Assembly (NCBI RefSeq): GCF_040958095.1
Contig: NC_091193.1
Coordinates: 26,091,554-26,155,553, forward strand
DNA from: Procambarus clarkii
Lineage: Eukaryota; Arthropoda; Malacostraca; Decapoda; Cambaridae
Direction: 5' to 3'
Length of the DNA stretch: 64,000 nucleotides
A program made the position numbers and the translations under genes. Shown here piece after piece: positions 33,605 through 45,244 of the stretch. How positions within the stretch are numbered: the first letter of the stretch is position 1; each line of letters starts with the position of its first letter. Under the pieces are notes generated by a model. That model was not told the DNA's origin, made no database searches, and saw only the letters and a list, made by a program, of their open reading frames with translations.

Positions 33605-33965
33605 TACCACTGTGAGTGGTAATAGACTTTATACCTCATCCTGTAAGACGTAGTGGACCCCATACCCATCCTGTAAGGGGTAATGGACCTATACTCATCC
33701 TGTAAGGGGTAATGGACCCCATACCCATCCTGTAAGGGGTAATGGACCTATACTCATCCTGTAAGGGGTAATGGACCCCATACCCATCCTGTAAGGGGTA
33801 ATGGACCCCATACCCATCCTGTAACGGGTAATGGACCCCATACCCATCCTGTAACGGGTAATGGACCCCATACCCATCCTGTAAGGGGTAATGGACCTAT
33901 ACTCATCCTGTAAGGGGTAGTAGGTCCCATACCCATTATGTGAATGGTTACAGACCCCATACCCA
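33605..33965. repeat. 30-bp minisatellite, about 12 copies
   Basis: Unit TAATGGACCCCATACCCATC followed by CTGTAAGGGG, with shorter TAATGGACCTATACTCATCC variants. It degrades to the right. Confidence 0.92.
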
Positions 33966-34049
33966 TTCTGCGAGTGGGTATGGGGCCGTATGCCCATCCA
34001 GTGGGCAGGGCAGAACCGTTTAGGCAGTGCTTCCTTTCACCTGATTTCA

Positions 34050-34483
34050 CCTGAATATGTACCCAACTCAATTAATGATTAATCAACCAATTACTCCATG
34101 GGATAACTGGGATCTATCAGTTGATTTTGTAAATGCGCCCAAGAAAGATAGTGTGCACTCTACATTATTAAAACAGTTAACACTGTGCAGCATCACTGAG
34201 AGTACTCAGAGTATGGGTAACGATGTGTATCAGTGCTATACCGACGGTTCTGTAGAAGAAGGTGGACGATGTACCGGATGTGCATGTAACATATTTGAAC
34301 AATCTTCTCTCGTACATACAGCAATGAAGCGCGTCAATGCCTGGGCAAGTACAACTCAAACCGAACTTGCAGGCATATACCTTGCCACTGAATTTTTAAG
34401 ACAAAGGCAGTGGACTTATATACTGTGACTCGCAGAGTGCACTCCTGGCATTGAACGCACATAGTAGTGACACCCATAAAATA
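34050..34483 (+). mobile_element. LINE family D copy, start of RNase H domain
   Basis: Plus-strand reading gives PTQLMINQPITPWDNWDLSV, YTDGSVEEGGRCTGCACNIF and TTQTELAGIYLATEFLR. These are the first Asp motif (YTDGS) and the Glu motif (TELAGI) of RNase H. Cut off abruptly at about 34483 by a LINE B fragment. The same segment exists intact at 38883-39998. Confidence 0.82.
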
Positions 34484-35072
34484 GTCAGTGGCGAAAATTA
34501 GAACTTCATTCAGAAACCTAAATGAGGAGGCTTTTAGGGCGCTTTACACTGCCTACGTGAGACCCGTCTTAGAGTATGCCGCGCCATCATGGAGTCCCCA
34601 CCTGAAGAAACACATAAGGAAACTGGAGAAGGTTCAGAGGTTTGCGACGAGGCTTGTCCCAGAGCTATGAGGGATGGGATATGAAGAGCGTCTGAAGGAA
34701 CTGAACCTTACGACACTAGAGAAAAGAAGGGAGAGAGGAGATATGATAGGGACATATAAAATACTCAGGGGAATTGACAAAGTGGAAATAGATGAAATGT
34801 TCACACGTAATAATAACAGAACGAGGGGACATGAGCGGAAACTGGAAACTCAGATGAGTCACAGAGATGTTAGGAAGTTTTCTTTTAGCGTGAGAGTAGT
34901 GGAAAAATGGAATGCACTTGGGGAACAGGTTGTGGAAGCAAACTCTATTCATACTTTTAAAATTAGGTATGATAGGAAAATGGGACAGGAGTCATTGCTG
35001 TAAACAACCGATGGCTGGAAAGGCGGGATCCAAGAGTCAAAGCTCGATCCTGCAAGCACAAATAGGTGAGTA
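34484..35072 (+). mobile_element. LINE family B copy 2, 3' end
   Basis: Starts inside the ORF (KIRTSFRNLNEEAFRALYTA), with AYVRPVLEYAAPSWSPHLKK, one in-frame stop near 34669, and the RYDRKMGQESLL C-terminus before the stop at about 35003. The 3' UTR AAAGGCGGGATCCAAGAGTC ends in AGGTGAGTACACAC(AC)n. Confidence 0.87.
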
Positions 35073-35098
35073 CACACACACACACACACACACACACA
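35073..35098. repeat. (AC)n tail of LINE B, target of LINE A
   Basis: About 13 CA units between the LINE B 3' UTR and the first base of LINE A copy 2. Confidence 0.95.
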
Positions 35099-37037
35099 AC
35101 TGAGGAAAAGAACATGGAGAAACTACAGAAATAACAGAACACCGGAGAGCAGGGAGAGATACCAGAGGGCCAGAAATGAGTACCTCAGAGTGAGGAGGGA
35201 AGCAGAGAGACAGTTTGAAAATGACATAGCGAGTAAAGCCAAGACCCAACCAAAGCTGCTCCACAGCCACATCAGGAGGAAAACAGCAGTGAAGGAACTA
35301 GTGATGAAACTGCAAAAAGGGGAGAACAGATACACAGAGAATGACAAGGAGGTGTGTGAAGAACTCAACAAGATATTCCAGGAGGTCTTCACAATAGAAA
35401 AAGGAGAAGCCCCTGCACTAAATGAGGAGGAGGCAAACCAAGCAACCTTGGAGGAATTTGACCTCACCAGTGATGAGGTCAAAGGTTGCCTGCTGGAGCT
35501 GGATGTGACAAAGGTTGTTGGGTCTGACAGAATCTCACCATGGATTCTAAAGGAAGGTGCAGAAGCATCAAGTGTGCCACTCTCTATGGTGTATAACAGG
35601 TCACTGGAAACAGGAGACCTCCCAGAAAGTTGGAAGACAGCTAACGTAGTCCCAATATACAAGAAGGGTGACAGGCAAGAGGCACTGAACTACAGGCCAG
35701 TTTCCCTAACTTGTATACCATGCAAGGTGATGGAGAAGATCGTGAGGAAAAGGCTCGTAGAGCATCTGGAGGGAAATAACTTTGTAACGCACCACCAACA
35801 TGGGTTCAGGGATGGTAAATTGTGCCTCACAGGTTTAATAGAATTCTATGACCAGGCAACAAAAATTAGGCAGGAAAGAGAAGGGTGGGCCGACTGCATT
35901 TTCCTGGACTGCCAGAAAGCCTTTGATACAGTACTCCATAAAAGGCTGTTAAAAAAGTTGGAGCAACAGGTAGGAGTAAAAGGGAAGGTGCTCCAGTGGA
36001 TAAGGGAATACTTAAGCAACAGGAAACAACGAGTAACGGTGAGGGGGGGAGATATGAGAGTGGCGAGACGTCACCAGCGGAGTCCCACAGGGCTCAGTAC
36101 TTGGACCCATCCTGTTTCTAATATATGTAAACGATCTTCCGGAGGGTATAGACTCGTTCCTCTCAATGTTTGCTGATGATGCTAAAATTTTGAGACGAAT
36201 CAAGACGGATGAAGATAGACAGAGACTGCAGGATGACCTGGACAAACTGGAGGAATGGTCTAGAAAATGGCTCCTAAAGTTCAACTCAGGAAAGTGTAAG
36301 GTAATGAAATTAGGCGAAGGGAGCAGGAGGCTGAACACAAGGTATCATCTGGGAGGGGAAATCCTGCAAGAGTCAAATAGAGAGAAAGATCTGGGGGTTG
36401 ATATCACACCGAACCTGTCCCCAGAGGCCCACATCAAAAGAATATCATCAGCAGCATATGCTAGACTGGCCAACATAAGAACTGCCTCTAGAAACTTGTG
36501 TAAGGAATCGTTCAGGACCCTGTATACCACTTATGTAAGACCAATCCTGGAGAATGCAGCTCCAGCCTGGAGTCCATACCTAGTTAAACACAAGACAAAG
36601 TTAGAGAAGATTCAGCGGTATGCCACCAGGCTCGTCCCGGAACTCAGAGGTATGAGCTACGAGGAAAGGCTAAAGGAGCTGAACCTCACATCCCTGGAAA
36701 ACAGAAGAGTATGATAACCACCTACAAAATTCTCAGGGGAATTGACAGGGTGGACAAAGACAAACTCTTCAGCACGGGTGGGACACGAACAAGGGGACAC
36801 AGGTGGAAACTTAGTACCCAAATGAGCCACAGAGACATTAGAAAGATTTTTTCAGTGTCAGAGTAGTTAGTAAATTTAATACACTAGGAAATGATATGGT
36901 GGAGGCTGACTCCATACACATTTTCAAATGCAGATATGATAGAGCCCAGTAGGCTCGGGAATTTGTACACCAGTTAATTGACAGTTGAGAGGCGGGACCA
37001 AAGAGCCAGAGCTCAACCCCCGCAAGCACAAATAAGG
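35099..37037 (+). mobile_element. LINE family A copy 2, longest plus-strand copy
   Basis: About 1.94 kb from the linker between endonuclease and RT (REAERQFENDIASKAKTQPK) to the 3' UTR. It is bracketed by (AC)n on both sides (35073-35098 and 37038-37131). The coding sequence is carried in three consecutive frames, changing after about 36046 (in a GGGGGG run) and again near 36714. The catalytic FADDAKILRR is retained near 36166-36195. The 3' UTR GAGGCGGGACCAAAGAGCCA begins near 36990. Confidence 0.9.
35190..36176 (+). pseudogene. LINE A linker and reverse transcriptase N-terminal half
   Basis: A 328-codon frame: linker (about residues 1-110), then RT: DLPESWKTANVVPIYKKGDR, NYRPVSLTCIPCKVMEKIVR, HHQHGFRDGKLCLTG and ADCIFLDCQKAFDTVLHKRL (first catalytic Asp motif). 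The family-specific sequence stops after RKQRVTVRGG, where a one-base change in a G-run shifts the frame; the [11 protein letters not shown] and FADD motifs continue in the next frame. Non-functional. Confidence 0.85.
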
Positions 37038-37038
37038 G

Positions 37039-37131
<93 letters not shown>
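37038..37131. repeat. (AC)n microsatellite at LINE A 3' end
   Basis: About 46 units following AAATAAGGGAGTAC. It is the tail of LINE A copy 2, expanded. Confidence 0.98.
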
Positions 37132-37134
<3 letters not shown>

Positions 37135-37835
37135 CAGACATAGGAATACATTAGAAAATAATTCCAAATATTCGAATTTGTCAATGCTGGTGGACACTGA
37201 CAGTGGACACAGGGCGCCAAGTGGTGGACACACAGACAGTGGACACAGCTGGGGAAGAGTAAGGGTGCCAGGAGGTGGTGACCAGGGCGGGGATCAGTAA
37301 GTGGTGCATCACTCCTCAACACCGTCCTGGGGCAGGGCCTACAGCAACACACACGCAGAGTTTTTAAGCCATCAGTCCGGGGCGGTGATACAGGTGGTAG
37401 GAAGTAATGGTGGGCCGCTCCGCTCTAGTAAAAAACGACTCGTCCCAGCCCCTTGTTGTCCTTCACCAGCTGCTTCAAAAATCGTCAGTCAGGATCATAG
37501 CATCACCCACACACCGTCGATGGTAATAACCTCCTCTTCAGGGCTCGTCCCGAGGAAGACAGTTCCTGCTGGGGTGTGTGAGGATGTCCCAAGGGCGTGT
37601 GGAAGACGGGGCACACCTGCTCCGTGTGCAGGTGTGTGAGGGAGACTAGCAACAGCGAGTCGAGGCGTCATGGTAGAGAGTTGAACAGCGCAGTGGTCGC
37701 TTGTGACATCCTCCGCCCTGCTCGCCAGAAAAACATGTTTCTGACTTTCGAGCATTCTTGATCAGCCACTGTTTTAGAGCTCCAGACGTTGTGGGAGGAG
37801 AGTTGCAGTCTCCTCCCGCACCTGGGGCGCTCACA
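37132..37835. other. non-coding unique stretch
   Basis: Contains GTGGACAC-type short repeats near 37190-37250. No gene is recognised; small frames on both strands lack family features. Confidence 0.45.
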
Positions 37836-38062
37836 TGGTGCTGACGTAGTTATTAAACTCTAATAACCATGTGTCAGCCCAAACGCACAGCCTGGCTTGG
37901 TCATGTAGAATCATGCACTCCAATTGTTACCTTTTTCATAAGTTCAGCGTCATTTGTAAACAATATCATATACGGTCTCCAGAGGTGTTGACGTGGATCA
38001 GAAGCAGCTGTGGCCCAGGAACCGAACCCTGCACACCTCCGAACCCCGACGTTCTTGCTACA
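37836..38062 (-). mobile_element. highly decayed LINE fragment, minus strand
   Basis: The complement shows remnants in LINE order: VQGSVPGPQLLLIHVNTS (compare [17 protein letters not shown]), a MTLNL*K remnant of the FADDAK region, and TWLLEFN (compare NKWLLEFN). Too eroded to assign beyond the A/B group. Confidence 0.45.
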
Positions 38063-38094
38063 TTAGAATAACATACACTTGATAAAGAATTACC

Positions 38095-38283
38095 CCAGTA
38101 CAGTGTCTTCACAGTCACTCCCAGTACAGTGACTTTACAGTCACTCCCAGTACAGTGACCACAGTTACTCCCAGTACAGTGTCTTCACAGTTACTCCCAG
38201 TACAGTGTCTTCACAGTTACTCCCAGTACAGTGTCTTCAGTTACCCCCCAGAAAAATATTTTCACTGTTACCCCAGTAACTGT
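38095..38283. repeat. 26-bp minisatellite, about 7 copies
   Basis: Unit TTACTCCCAGTACAGTGTCT followed by TCACAG, with shortened and CCCC variants at the edges. Confidence 0.9.
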
Positions 38284-38360
38284 GAAGACACTGCAACCCA
38301 CAACAGTCGCCTAAATCCTGGGTACCTATAATACTGTTAGGTGAACAGGCATCAGTTTTT
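38284..38360 (-). mobile_element. SINE fragment, minus strand
   Basis: The complement (GATGCCTGTTCACCTAACAG...AGGTACCCAGGATTTAG) matches the SINE body at 13112-13377. Confidence 0.55.
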
Positions 38361-38882
38361 TTCTACCACAGACGTGGCCACACGTTTACAATGCTAACCA
38401 GCATATATACATTTTCTTCTGTCCTCCATGGACAGGGTTAGAGAAGTGTTAAACATTAAGTTCAAGGGTTTATTGAACAATCAACCACAAAAGGTGATTC
38501 GGTGCTTTTAAAATGCTAAGCTAACCTACATACGTAAATACATAGATACACAGATTTACGTATGCCCTACATAAAGTGTTAGATGTGCCTTTTACATGGT
38601 GTCATTAATGCGCAATTTAAAAAGGTGAAATGTAATTCTGATCAGCTTTCAGCGTGTATACTTTATACACATACATATACATACACACACACACATTTAC
38701 GTACATATACATATATACACACACATGCATTCACATACATTTGTTTCTTTAACTGTGACAGAGTGAGATAGCTGATAGAGAAACTAGTGTGCAATTAAGC
38801 ACTTAATCACTGAAGGTGATTAAGGTGTATATACAAGCTCAGGTTATATAGTTACATCACATACATACATTGTATAATTTAT
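38361..38882. other. AT-rich unique stretch
   Basis: ACATATAC/CACACA low-complexity patches at 38666-38735. Nothing else is recognised. Confidence 0.5.
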
Positions 38883-39998
38883 ACATTACCTGGTCAATCT
38901 TGGATACAAGTCCAATATATCATCAAGTGTTCCAGTACTCATATAGTAACTACAGAGTTCAGCATACCTTAGCCCAGGAGGGCGAAAGTCAGTCAATATG
39001 GGACATTCTACAATATAATGTTCAAGAGAGTGCACGTTTTCTCTTTCACAAAGTTGACACATTGTGTACTCGACACTTGGGTTTTGAGAAAGCTGCCAGA
39101 TACGTCTATATCCCAGGCGTATTCTGGCCACTATAACATCACATTGCCGGGTTCTTGTTCTATTAGTCCCATATGTGAATGTCTCCTCACGATATCTATC
39201 ATAATATTTAATGCTACAACTTTCAGGTCTTTGTGAATTTGTTAGGTCGGTGAGATCTTCATTAGATATTTGTTTAAGTATTCTCTTTGTCACTGCTAAT
39301 GAAACACTCATATCAATTTCTACCACTGGTTTTCTACAGGCTGTCTTTGCAAGCATATCAACAGTGTCATGCCTTGAGATGCCAACATGTGATGGCATCC
39401 ATAGGAATTTAATCTCAAATCTGTTTTCTTTAGCACCTAAGACATTCATTCGAATATCACTGACTATTTTATGGGTGTCACTACTATGTGCGTTCAATGC
39501 CAGGAGTGCACTCTGCGAGTCACAGTATATAAGTCCACTGCCTTTGTCTTTTAAAAATTCAGTGGCAAGGTATATGCCTGCAAGTTCGGTTTGAGTTGTA
39601 CTTGCCCAGTCATTGACGCGCTTCATTGCTGTATGTACGAGAGAAGATTGTTCAAATATGTTACATGCACATACGGTACATCGTCCACCTTCTTCTACAG
39701 AGCCGTCGGTATAGCACTGATACACATCGTTACCCATACTCTGAGTACTCTCAGTGATGCTGCACAGTGTTAACTGTTTTAATAATGTAGAGTGCACACT
39801 ATCTTTCTTGGGCGCATTTACAAAATCAACTGATAGATCTCAGTTATCCCATGGAGTAATTGGCTGATTAATCATTAGTTGAGTTGGGTACATATTTAAT
39901 ATTTTGATGGAGTTGGCTACCTTGTAGAACCAAAATACATAATCAGATTTCGTTCTTCTTCTATAGACCTCAGGTGAGTGCAGCATATTAGAAAGTTT
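38883..39998 (-). mobile_element. LINE family D copy, 3' half with RNase H, minus strand
   Basis: Carries the 303-codon frame described separately plus upstream sequence to 39998, where it meets a (GT)n tract. It is shared with the copies at 33370-33600 and 34050-34483. RNase H followed by a C-terminal zinc-finger-like motif places it in the I-like group of non-LTR retrotransposons (inference from domain order). Confidence 0.85.
38886..39797 (-). pseudogene. LINE D RNase H and C-terminal domain, 303 codons
   Basis: Open from about 39797 to a stop near the LINE 3' end. RNase H motifs in order: YTDGSVEEGG (about residue 29), TTQTELAGIYLATEFL (about 67), YCDSQSALLALNAH (about 90), and FLWMPSHVGISRHDTVDMLA (about 130). 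Then a C-terminal CQLCERENVHSLEHYIVEC (C-x2-C-x7-H-x5-C type), often seen after RNase H in I-like LINEs. All four acidic positions expected of RNase H are visible (D, E, D, D). This domain looks intact, but the RT is absent, so the copy cannot move itself. Confidence 0.88.
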
Positions 39999-40000
39999 AG

Positions 40001-40081
<81 letters not shown>
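39999..40081. repeat. (GT)n microsatellite at 5' end of LINE D
   Basis: About 40 units. Read with the LINE it is (AC)n immediately upstream of the truncated 5' end. Confidence 0.98.
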
Positions 40082-40084
<3 letters not shown>

Positions 40085-40227
40085 TATATATGTATTCAGG
40101 CTATGTGTAAGCTGGTCAGAATTGCATTTTACTTTTGTAAACTCACATTAATGACATTATGTAAAAAGTCTCATCGAACACTTTATTTATGACAGACGCA
40201 AATATATGTATTTATGTATATAGGTTA

Positions 40228-40391
40228 GACTAGCATTTAATAATAATAATAATAATAATAATCTTTATTTAGGTAAGGTACATACATAAAGAGATTTACA
40301 AAGTTTGTTGGCTCTATAGATAGAGCTAGTACATACAATGCCTAAAGCCACTATTACGCAAAGCGTTTCGGGCAGAAACGCTCACTCACTC
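40228..40391 (-). mobile_element. SINE (hammerhead-like core family), minus strand
   Basis: (TAA)n at 40230-40262 is the complement of a (TTA)n tail, followed by AATAAA-type signal and TGTATGTAC repeats. The core is GAAACGCTTTGCGTA (complement of 40355-40369). Same family as 12162-12341. Truncated head. Confidence 0.72.
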
Positions 40392-40790
40392 ACAAGATTT
40401 TAAAAGCACTACAATCACCGTCTGTGGTTGTAGTGGTTGAGCATGGGCATGGTGGTTGATTCAGTAAACCACTGGACTGTTTGTTTAACTAACCCGTCCA
40501 TCTAACAGAACGTCGCATTTTGACGTATACTTAACCTAAGGCCAAAACTCTCGTACTAGAAAATGGAAGCGGCTCGCGAAAGTGACATATTGTCCCGTTT
40601 TTTGCTTTGGGTCCTCTGGTAGGTTTGAATAACGTCACGTTTGTACGACACTTTCACGACGTTTTGAAAACTTAGGAGGACGGGATGGTTTAATAGACCT
40701 CTATCCTTGTCCATGGACGACAGAAGAAAATGTATATATGCTGATTGGCATTGTAAATGTGTGGCCACGTCTGTGGTAGAAAAAAAACTC
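40392..40790. other. non-coding unique stretch
   Basis: No element or gene recognised between the SINE and the next array. Confidence 0.45.
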
Positions 40791-41757
40791 ACAGGATGGG
40801 GCATGGGGGCCACTGTCACTCACAAGATGGGCATGGGGGCCACTGTCACTCACAAGGTGGGCATGGAGGCCACTGTCACTCACAAGATGGGCATGGGGGC
40901 CACTGTCACTCACAAGGTGGGCATGGGGGGACACTGTCACTCACAAGGTGGGCATGGGGGCCACTGTCACTCACAAGGTGGGCATGGGGGCCACTGTCAC
41001 TCACAAGGTGGGCATGGAGGCCACTGTCACTCACAAGGTGGGCATGGAGGCCACTGTCACTCACAAGGTGGGCATGGGGGCCACTGTCACTCACAAGGTG
41101 GGCATGGAGGCCACTGTCACTCACAAGGTGGGCATGGGGGCCACTGTCACTCACAAGGTGGGCATGGAGGCCACTGTCACTCACAAGGTGGGCATGGAGG
41201 CCACTGTCACTCACAAGGTGGGCATGGAGGCCACTGTCACTCACAAGGTGGGCATGGAGGCCACTGTCACTCACAAGGTGGGCATGGAGGCCACTGTCAC
41301 TCACAAGGTGGGCATGGAGGCCACTGTCACTCACAAGGTGGGCATGGGGGCCACTGTCACTCACAAGGTGGGCATGGGGGCCACTGTCACTCACAAGGTG
41401 GGCATGGGGGCCACTGTCACTCACAAGGTGGGCATGGAGGCCACTGTCACTCACAAGGTGGGCATGGGGGCCACTGTCACTCACAAGGTGGGCATGGAGG
41501 CCACTGTCACTCACAAGGTGGGCATGGGGGCCACTGTCACTCACAAGGTGGGCATGGAGGCCACTGTCACTCACAAGGTGGGCATGGAGGCCACTGTCAC
41601 TCACAAGGTGGGCATGGAGGCCACTGTCACTCACAAGGTGGGCATGGGGGCCACTGTCACTCACAAGGTGGGCATGGAGGCCACTGTCACTCACAAGGTG
41701 GGCATGGAGGCCACTGTCACTCACAAGGTGGGCATGGAGGACCACTGCCACTCACAA
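40791..41757. repeat. 30-bp minisatellite, about 32 copies
   Basis: Unit CACTGTCACTCACAAGGTGG followed by GCATGG[A/G]GGC. The A/G variant is the only common difference among copies. The 30-bp period keeps all frames open. Confidence 0.97.
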
Positions 41758-42002
41758 GAACACAACAGCAGGGAATCACTATGAAGGGAGTGGTCCGGTC
41801 TGGTCGGTGGAGATCCGCGCAATTGTATCAAAACCAGTAATGCTTGTCATCGTCCAGGGCGCCGGTCCCTGCCCCTCTCCTCTACCCCATCCTCCCCCTG
41901 CCTAACCCTGCCCTCCGTGTGGGTCTCACTCCCCTACCCACCAACCGGTTCTTGAGTGGATGCTACCAGTTACTGCCCCCTCGCCGGACTGGTGATTCCC
42001 GG
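41758..42002. other. non-coding spacer
   Basis: C-rich unique sequence. Nothing recognised. Confidence 0.4.
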
Positions 42003-43975
42003 ACTGAACCAGTTCACGCACATTCTCTGAGAGTTCTGAAACAATGTCAACTTTCACAAGGAAACAAATAACTTGAGAAATACACCTGAAAGAGTTGTTT
42101 CTGTTCCCTTAGACTTAACTTCGAGTAACGTAAGGTCTCAGATTTCTCATGCTAGCAGTCGTCAACTTGATCACCATACACCTGTAGACTATGCCGACAT
42201 GCTGCTTCAACAACATGCAAGCACTGCCAGTATAAGCAGCCTGCCCCTAGATGTACAACACCATCTGGCTAGTACCAAAATAAATCGTAATTTCAATATT
42301 GAAATTGCCTGTAGTGAAATAGGGCCTGATGATAACTATGACATAACTCCCTTTGAAATTTGAAATAAAAAATGCACTCAAGAAAGGTAAGGCTACCTCT
42401 CCTGGAGAGGATGGCATCACATACAACACCATGAGAGTACTTGCTGAGCTGCCAAACAACCCTTTGCTAGAATTGTTTAATCAAAGTCTAAGGCAGGGTG
42501 TTTTACCTGACCGCTGGACACAGGGACCCATATGTACCCATACCCAAGCCTAATTCACAAAAATTCAGACCATCTCTCTGACGTCGTGTATGTGTAAAGT
42601 TCTTAAGAGGATTATACTCGACAGATTAATGTTTAAATTAGTCCTTACCTTGCCCCTAACCTGTATGGTTTCCTTCCTGGAAGAAGCACACAAACTTGCT
42701 TTGCTGAATATTTTATTAAAGTGGGACCAAGCTCTCAGGCGGTATTTATTGACCTCCAAACTGCTTTTGATACAGAAAATAGAGAAATTATCTTAGAACA
42801 ACTAGCCTCTTTTGGAGTTAAGGGAAGACTATTGACATGGCTCAGGGGGTTACCTGAGTAACAGAGTAACAGTACCTGACCTCAGTCCCTTTTCAAAGGG
42901 GTCAAAAGTAAACATTGTGCACCCCTTTGAGTTGGGTACACCCCAGGGTGGAGTGCTCAGCCCAACACTGTTCAATGTTCTAATGCACAAATTAACAATT
43001 GATATTCCTACACTTTCTGACAAAGCCGTCATCTGTTGTGCCGATGACATATGCATTGTTGCAAATACCCAAACTAGATTGCAAGATCTACTTGATTCAC
43101 TTGCCGCTAAGGGCATTGAATGTGGTCTTGTTATCTCTATAACTAAATCCAGAGTTCTCCGTCCCCAAGAGAAAACTCTTGTCCCTATAGCTTTCAAGGT
43201 CAACAACCAGAACATTGAAACGTGTGGGCAGCACAAATACCTTGGAGTTGGTATTAACAGTGACATTGTAAGCGATCTACACCGTAGGTTAAAAGAAAGA
43301 CTTAAACCACTGAAAATACTTACTGGTAAGAATATTTGTATCAATATTAAATATGCTAGATTATTCTATATGATGTTTGTTAGATCTCTCGTTGATTATC
43401 ATGCTTTGCACCTAATTAACTTCATCTGTGTTGGACGAACTAGAAGTAGTACAGAATGAAGCCATTAGGATAATTCCTTGATGCCCCAAGATGCACAAGA
43501 ATCATCAACATGAGAGAAGAACTGAAGCTTCCAACCATACTAGAGAGAATCATGCAAGTCAACACGACCTTTTGCCTTAAAGTCATGAGAGACCCGACAT
43601 CTCCTGCATTGCTCAGAGACAAATTACTTAATGTTGTTAACACCCTATTGACTGGTGCCGACATACAGACTCACTCTTTGTGTGATAAATGGCTGAGCAA
43701 CAATGTCTACAATCTCATCAAACTCAACATTCCTTTTAAGTGCAATCTACTTGTCTCCGATATTCCTCTTTATCTGTGCCCCATCACTCAAGTATCATAC
43801 ACACTTGTCACCAAGAAAGGTAATGGGAATCTTGCTCTTCTCAATGCTGTCACACATGAAACAATTGCCTCCTCCATCGAACATTTAAGATCTCACGAGT
43901 GACGGCTCAGTCCAATCTGCACCGACGGCTCAGTCCGATCTTCTACTGGACGGACTTCAGCAGCATGTAGGTTTT
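42003..43975 (+). mobile_element. LINE family D-like copy with reverse transcriptase
   Basis: Decayed I-like LINE. Linker (TPERVVSVPLDLTSSNVRSQ), then RT start KGKATSPGEDGITYNTMRVL near 42375-42430, an eroded palm, FELGTPQGGVLSPTLFNVLM near 42925-42985 and catalytic CADDI (Tyr/Phe replaced by Cys) near 43040. A thumb region and post-RT sequence follow, up to a broken RNase H start (CTDGSVRSSTG near 43918-43950). At least five frame breaks. The minisatellite at 43985 truncates it. Confidence 0.82.
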
Positions 43976-43984
43976 ATAGAAATA

Positions 43985-44693
43985 ATATAGAGTCCACGTG
44001 CTGATGAGTGCGCCCCGTAGAGCCCACGTGCTGGTGAGTGCGCCCCGTAGAGCCCACGTGCTGGTGAGTGCCCCCGTAGAGTCCACGTGCTGGTGAGTGC
44101 GCCCCGTAGAGCCCACGTGCTGGTGAGTGCGCCCCGTAGAGTCCACGTGCTGGTGAGTGCCCCCGTAGAGTCCACGTGCTGGTGAGTGCGCCCGTAGAGT
44201 CCACGTGCTGGTGAGTGCCCCCGTAGAATCCACGTGCTGGTGAGTGCGCCCCGTAGAGTCCACGTGCTGGTGAGTGCGCCCCGTAGAGTCCACGTGCTGG
44301 TGAGTGCCCCCGTAGAGTCCACGTGCTGGTGAGTGTGCCCCGTAGAGTCCACGTGCTGGTGAGTGCGCCCCGTAGAGCCCACGTGCTGGTGAGTGCGCCC
44401 CGTAGAGCCCACGTGCTGGTGAGTGCGCCCCGTAGAGTCCACGTGCTGGTGAGTGCCCCCGTAGAGTCCACGTGCTGGTGAGTGCGCCCCGTAGAGTCCA
44501 CGTGCTGGTGAGTGCGCCCCGTAGAGCCCACGTGCTGGTGAGTGCGCCCCGTAGAGCCCACGTGCTGGTGAGTGCGCCCCGTAGAGTCCACGTGCTGGTG
44601 AGTGCGCCCCGTAGAGCCCACGTGCTGGTGAGTGCGCCCCGTAGAGTCCACATGCTGGTGAGTGCGCCCCGTAGAGTCCACGTGCTGGCGTCT
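43985..44693. repeat. 28-30-bp minisatellite, about 24 copies
   Basis: Unit GTAGAGTCCACGTGCTGGTG followed by AGTGCGCCCC. Variants: GAGCCC, and GCCCCC lacking GC. Each unit contains a CACGTG palindrome and a GGTGAGTG splice-donor-like string. Confidence 0.96.
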
Positions 44694-44965
44694 GAGTGGA
44701 GAACACTCACCTAGTAAGAGTGATCACAGGGTGCAGGCGGCGCCATTACCATACAATTAGCGTGCAGAGCATGAAGCGTGTAGAGATGTAGGAGCCACAC
44801 CTGGCCCACTCTGTGTATCCAGGATGTGTTATATACGTATTGGCCCGCCACACTACCCATCACTGCCTCTTCCGCATCACCAAGATCGGGGAAACCCAGA
44901 GTCAATACGTACAGTACTTGGATATTCTATCACAACACCCCATAACTGACACGAATTTAAATAAC
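44694..44965. other. non-coding spacer
   Basis: Unique sequence; nothing recognised. Confidence 0.4.
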
Positions 44966-45004
44966 AGAGAGAGAGAGAGTAAGAGATAGAGAGAAGAAGA
45001 GGAA

Positions 45005-45094
<90 letters not shown>
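44966..45094. repeat. (GA)n microsatellite
   Basis: GA dinucleotides, pure from about 45016 to 45092. Confidence 0.97.
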
Positions 45095-45244
45095 GGACAG
45101 ACAGAGACAGAGAGAAAGCAGAGATTGAGCAAGTAAGGAAGCCATGAGACACACTGCCCTAATAAGTCCATCACACCTCGGAAACCTGGTGGTTGCTGCA
45201 GAACATTATATGCAACACAAGTTGGCTTCCATCACGAGTATGCA

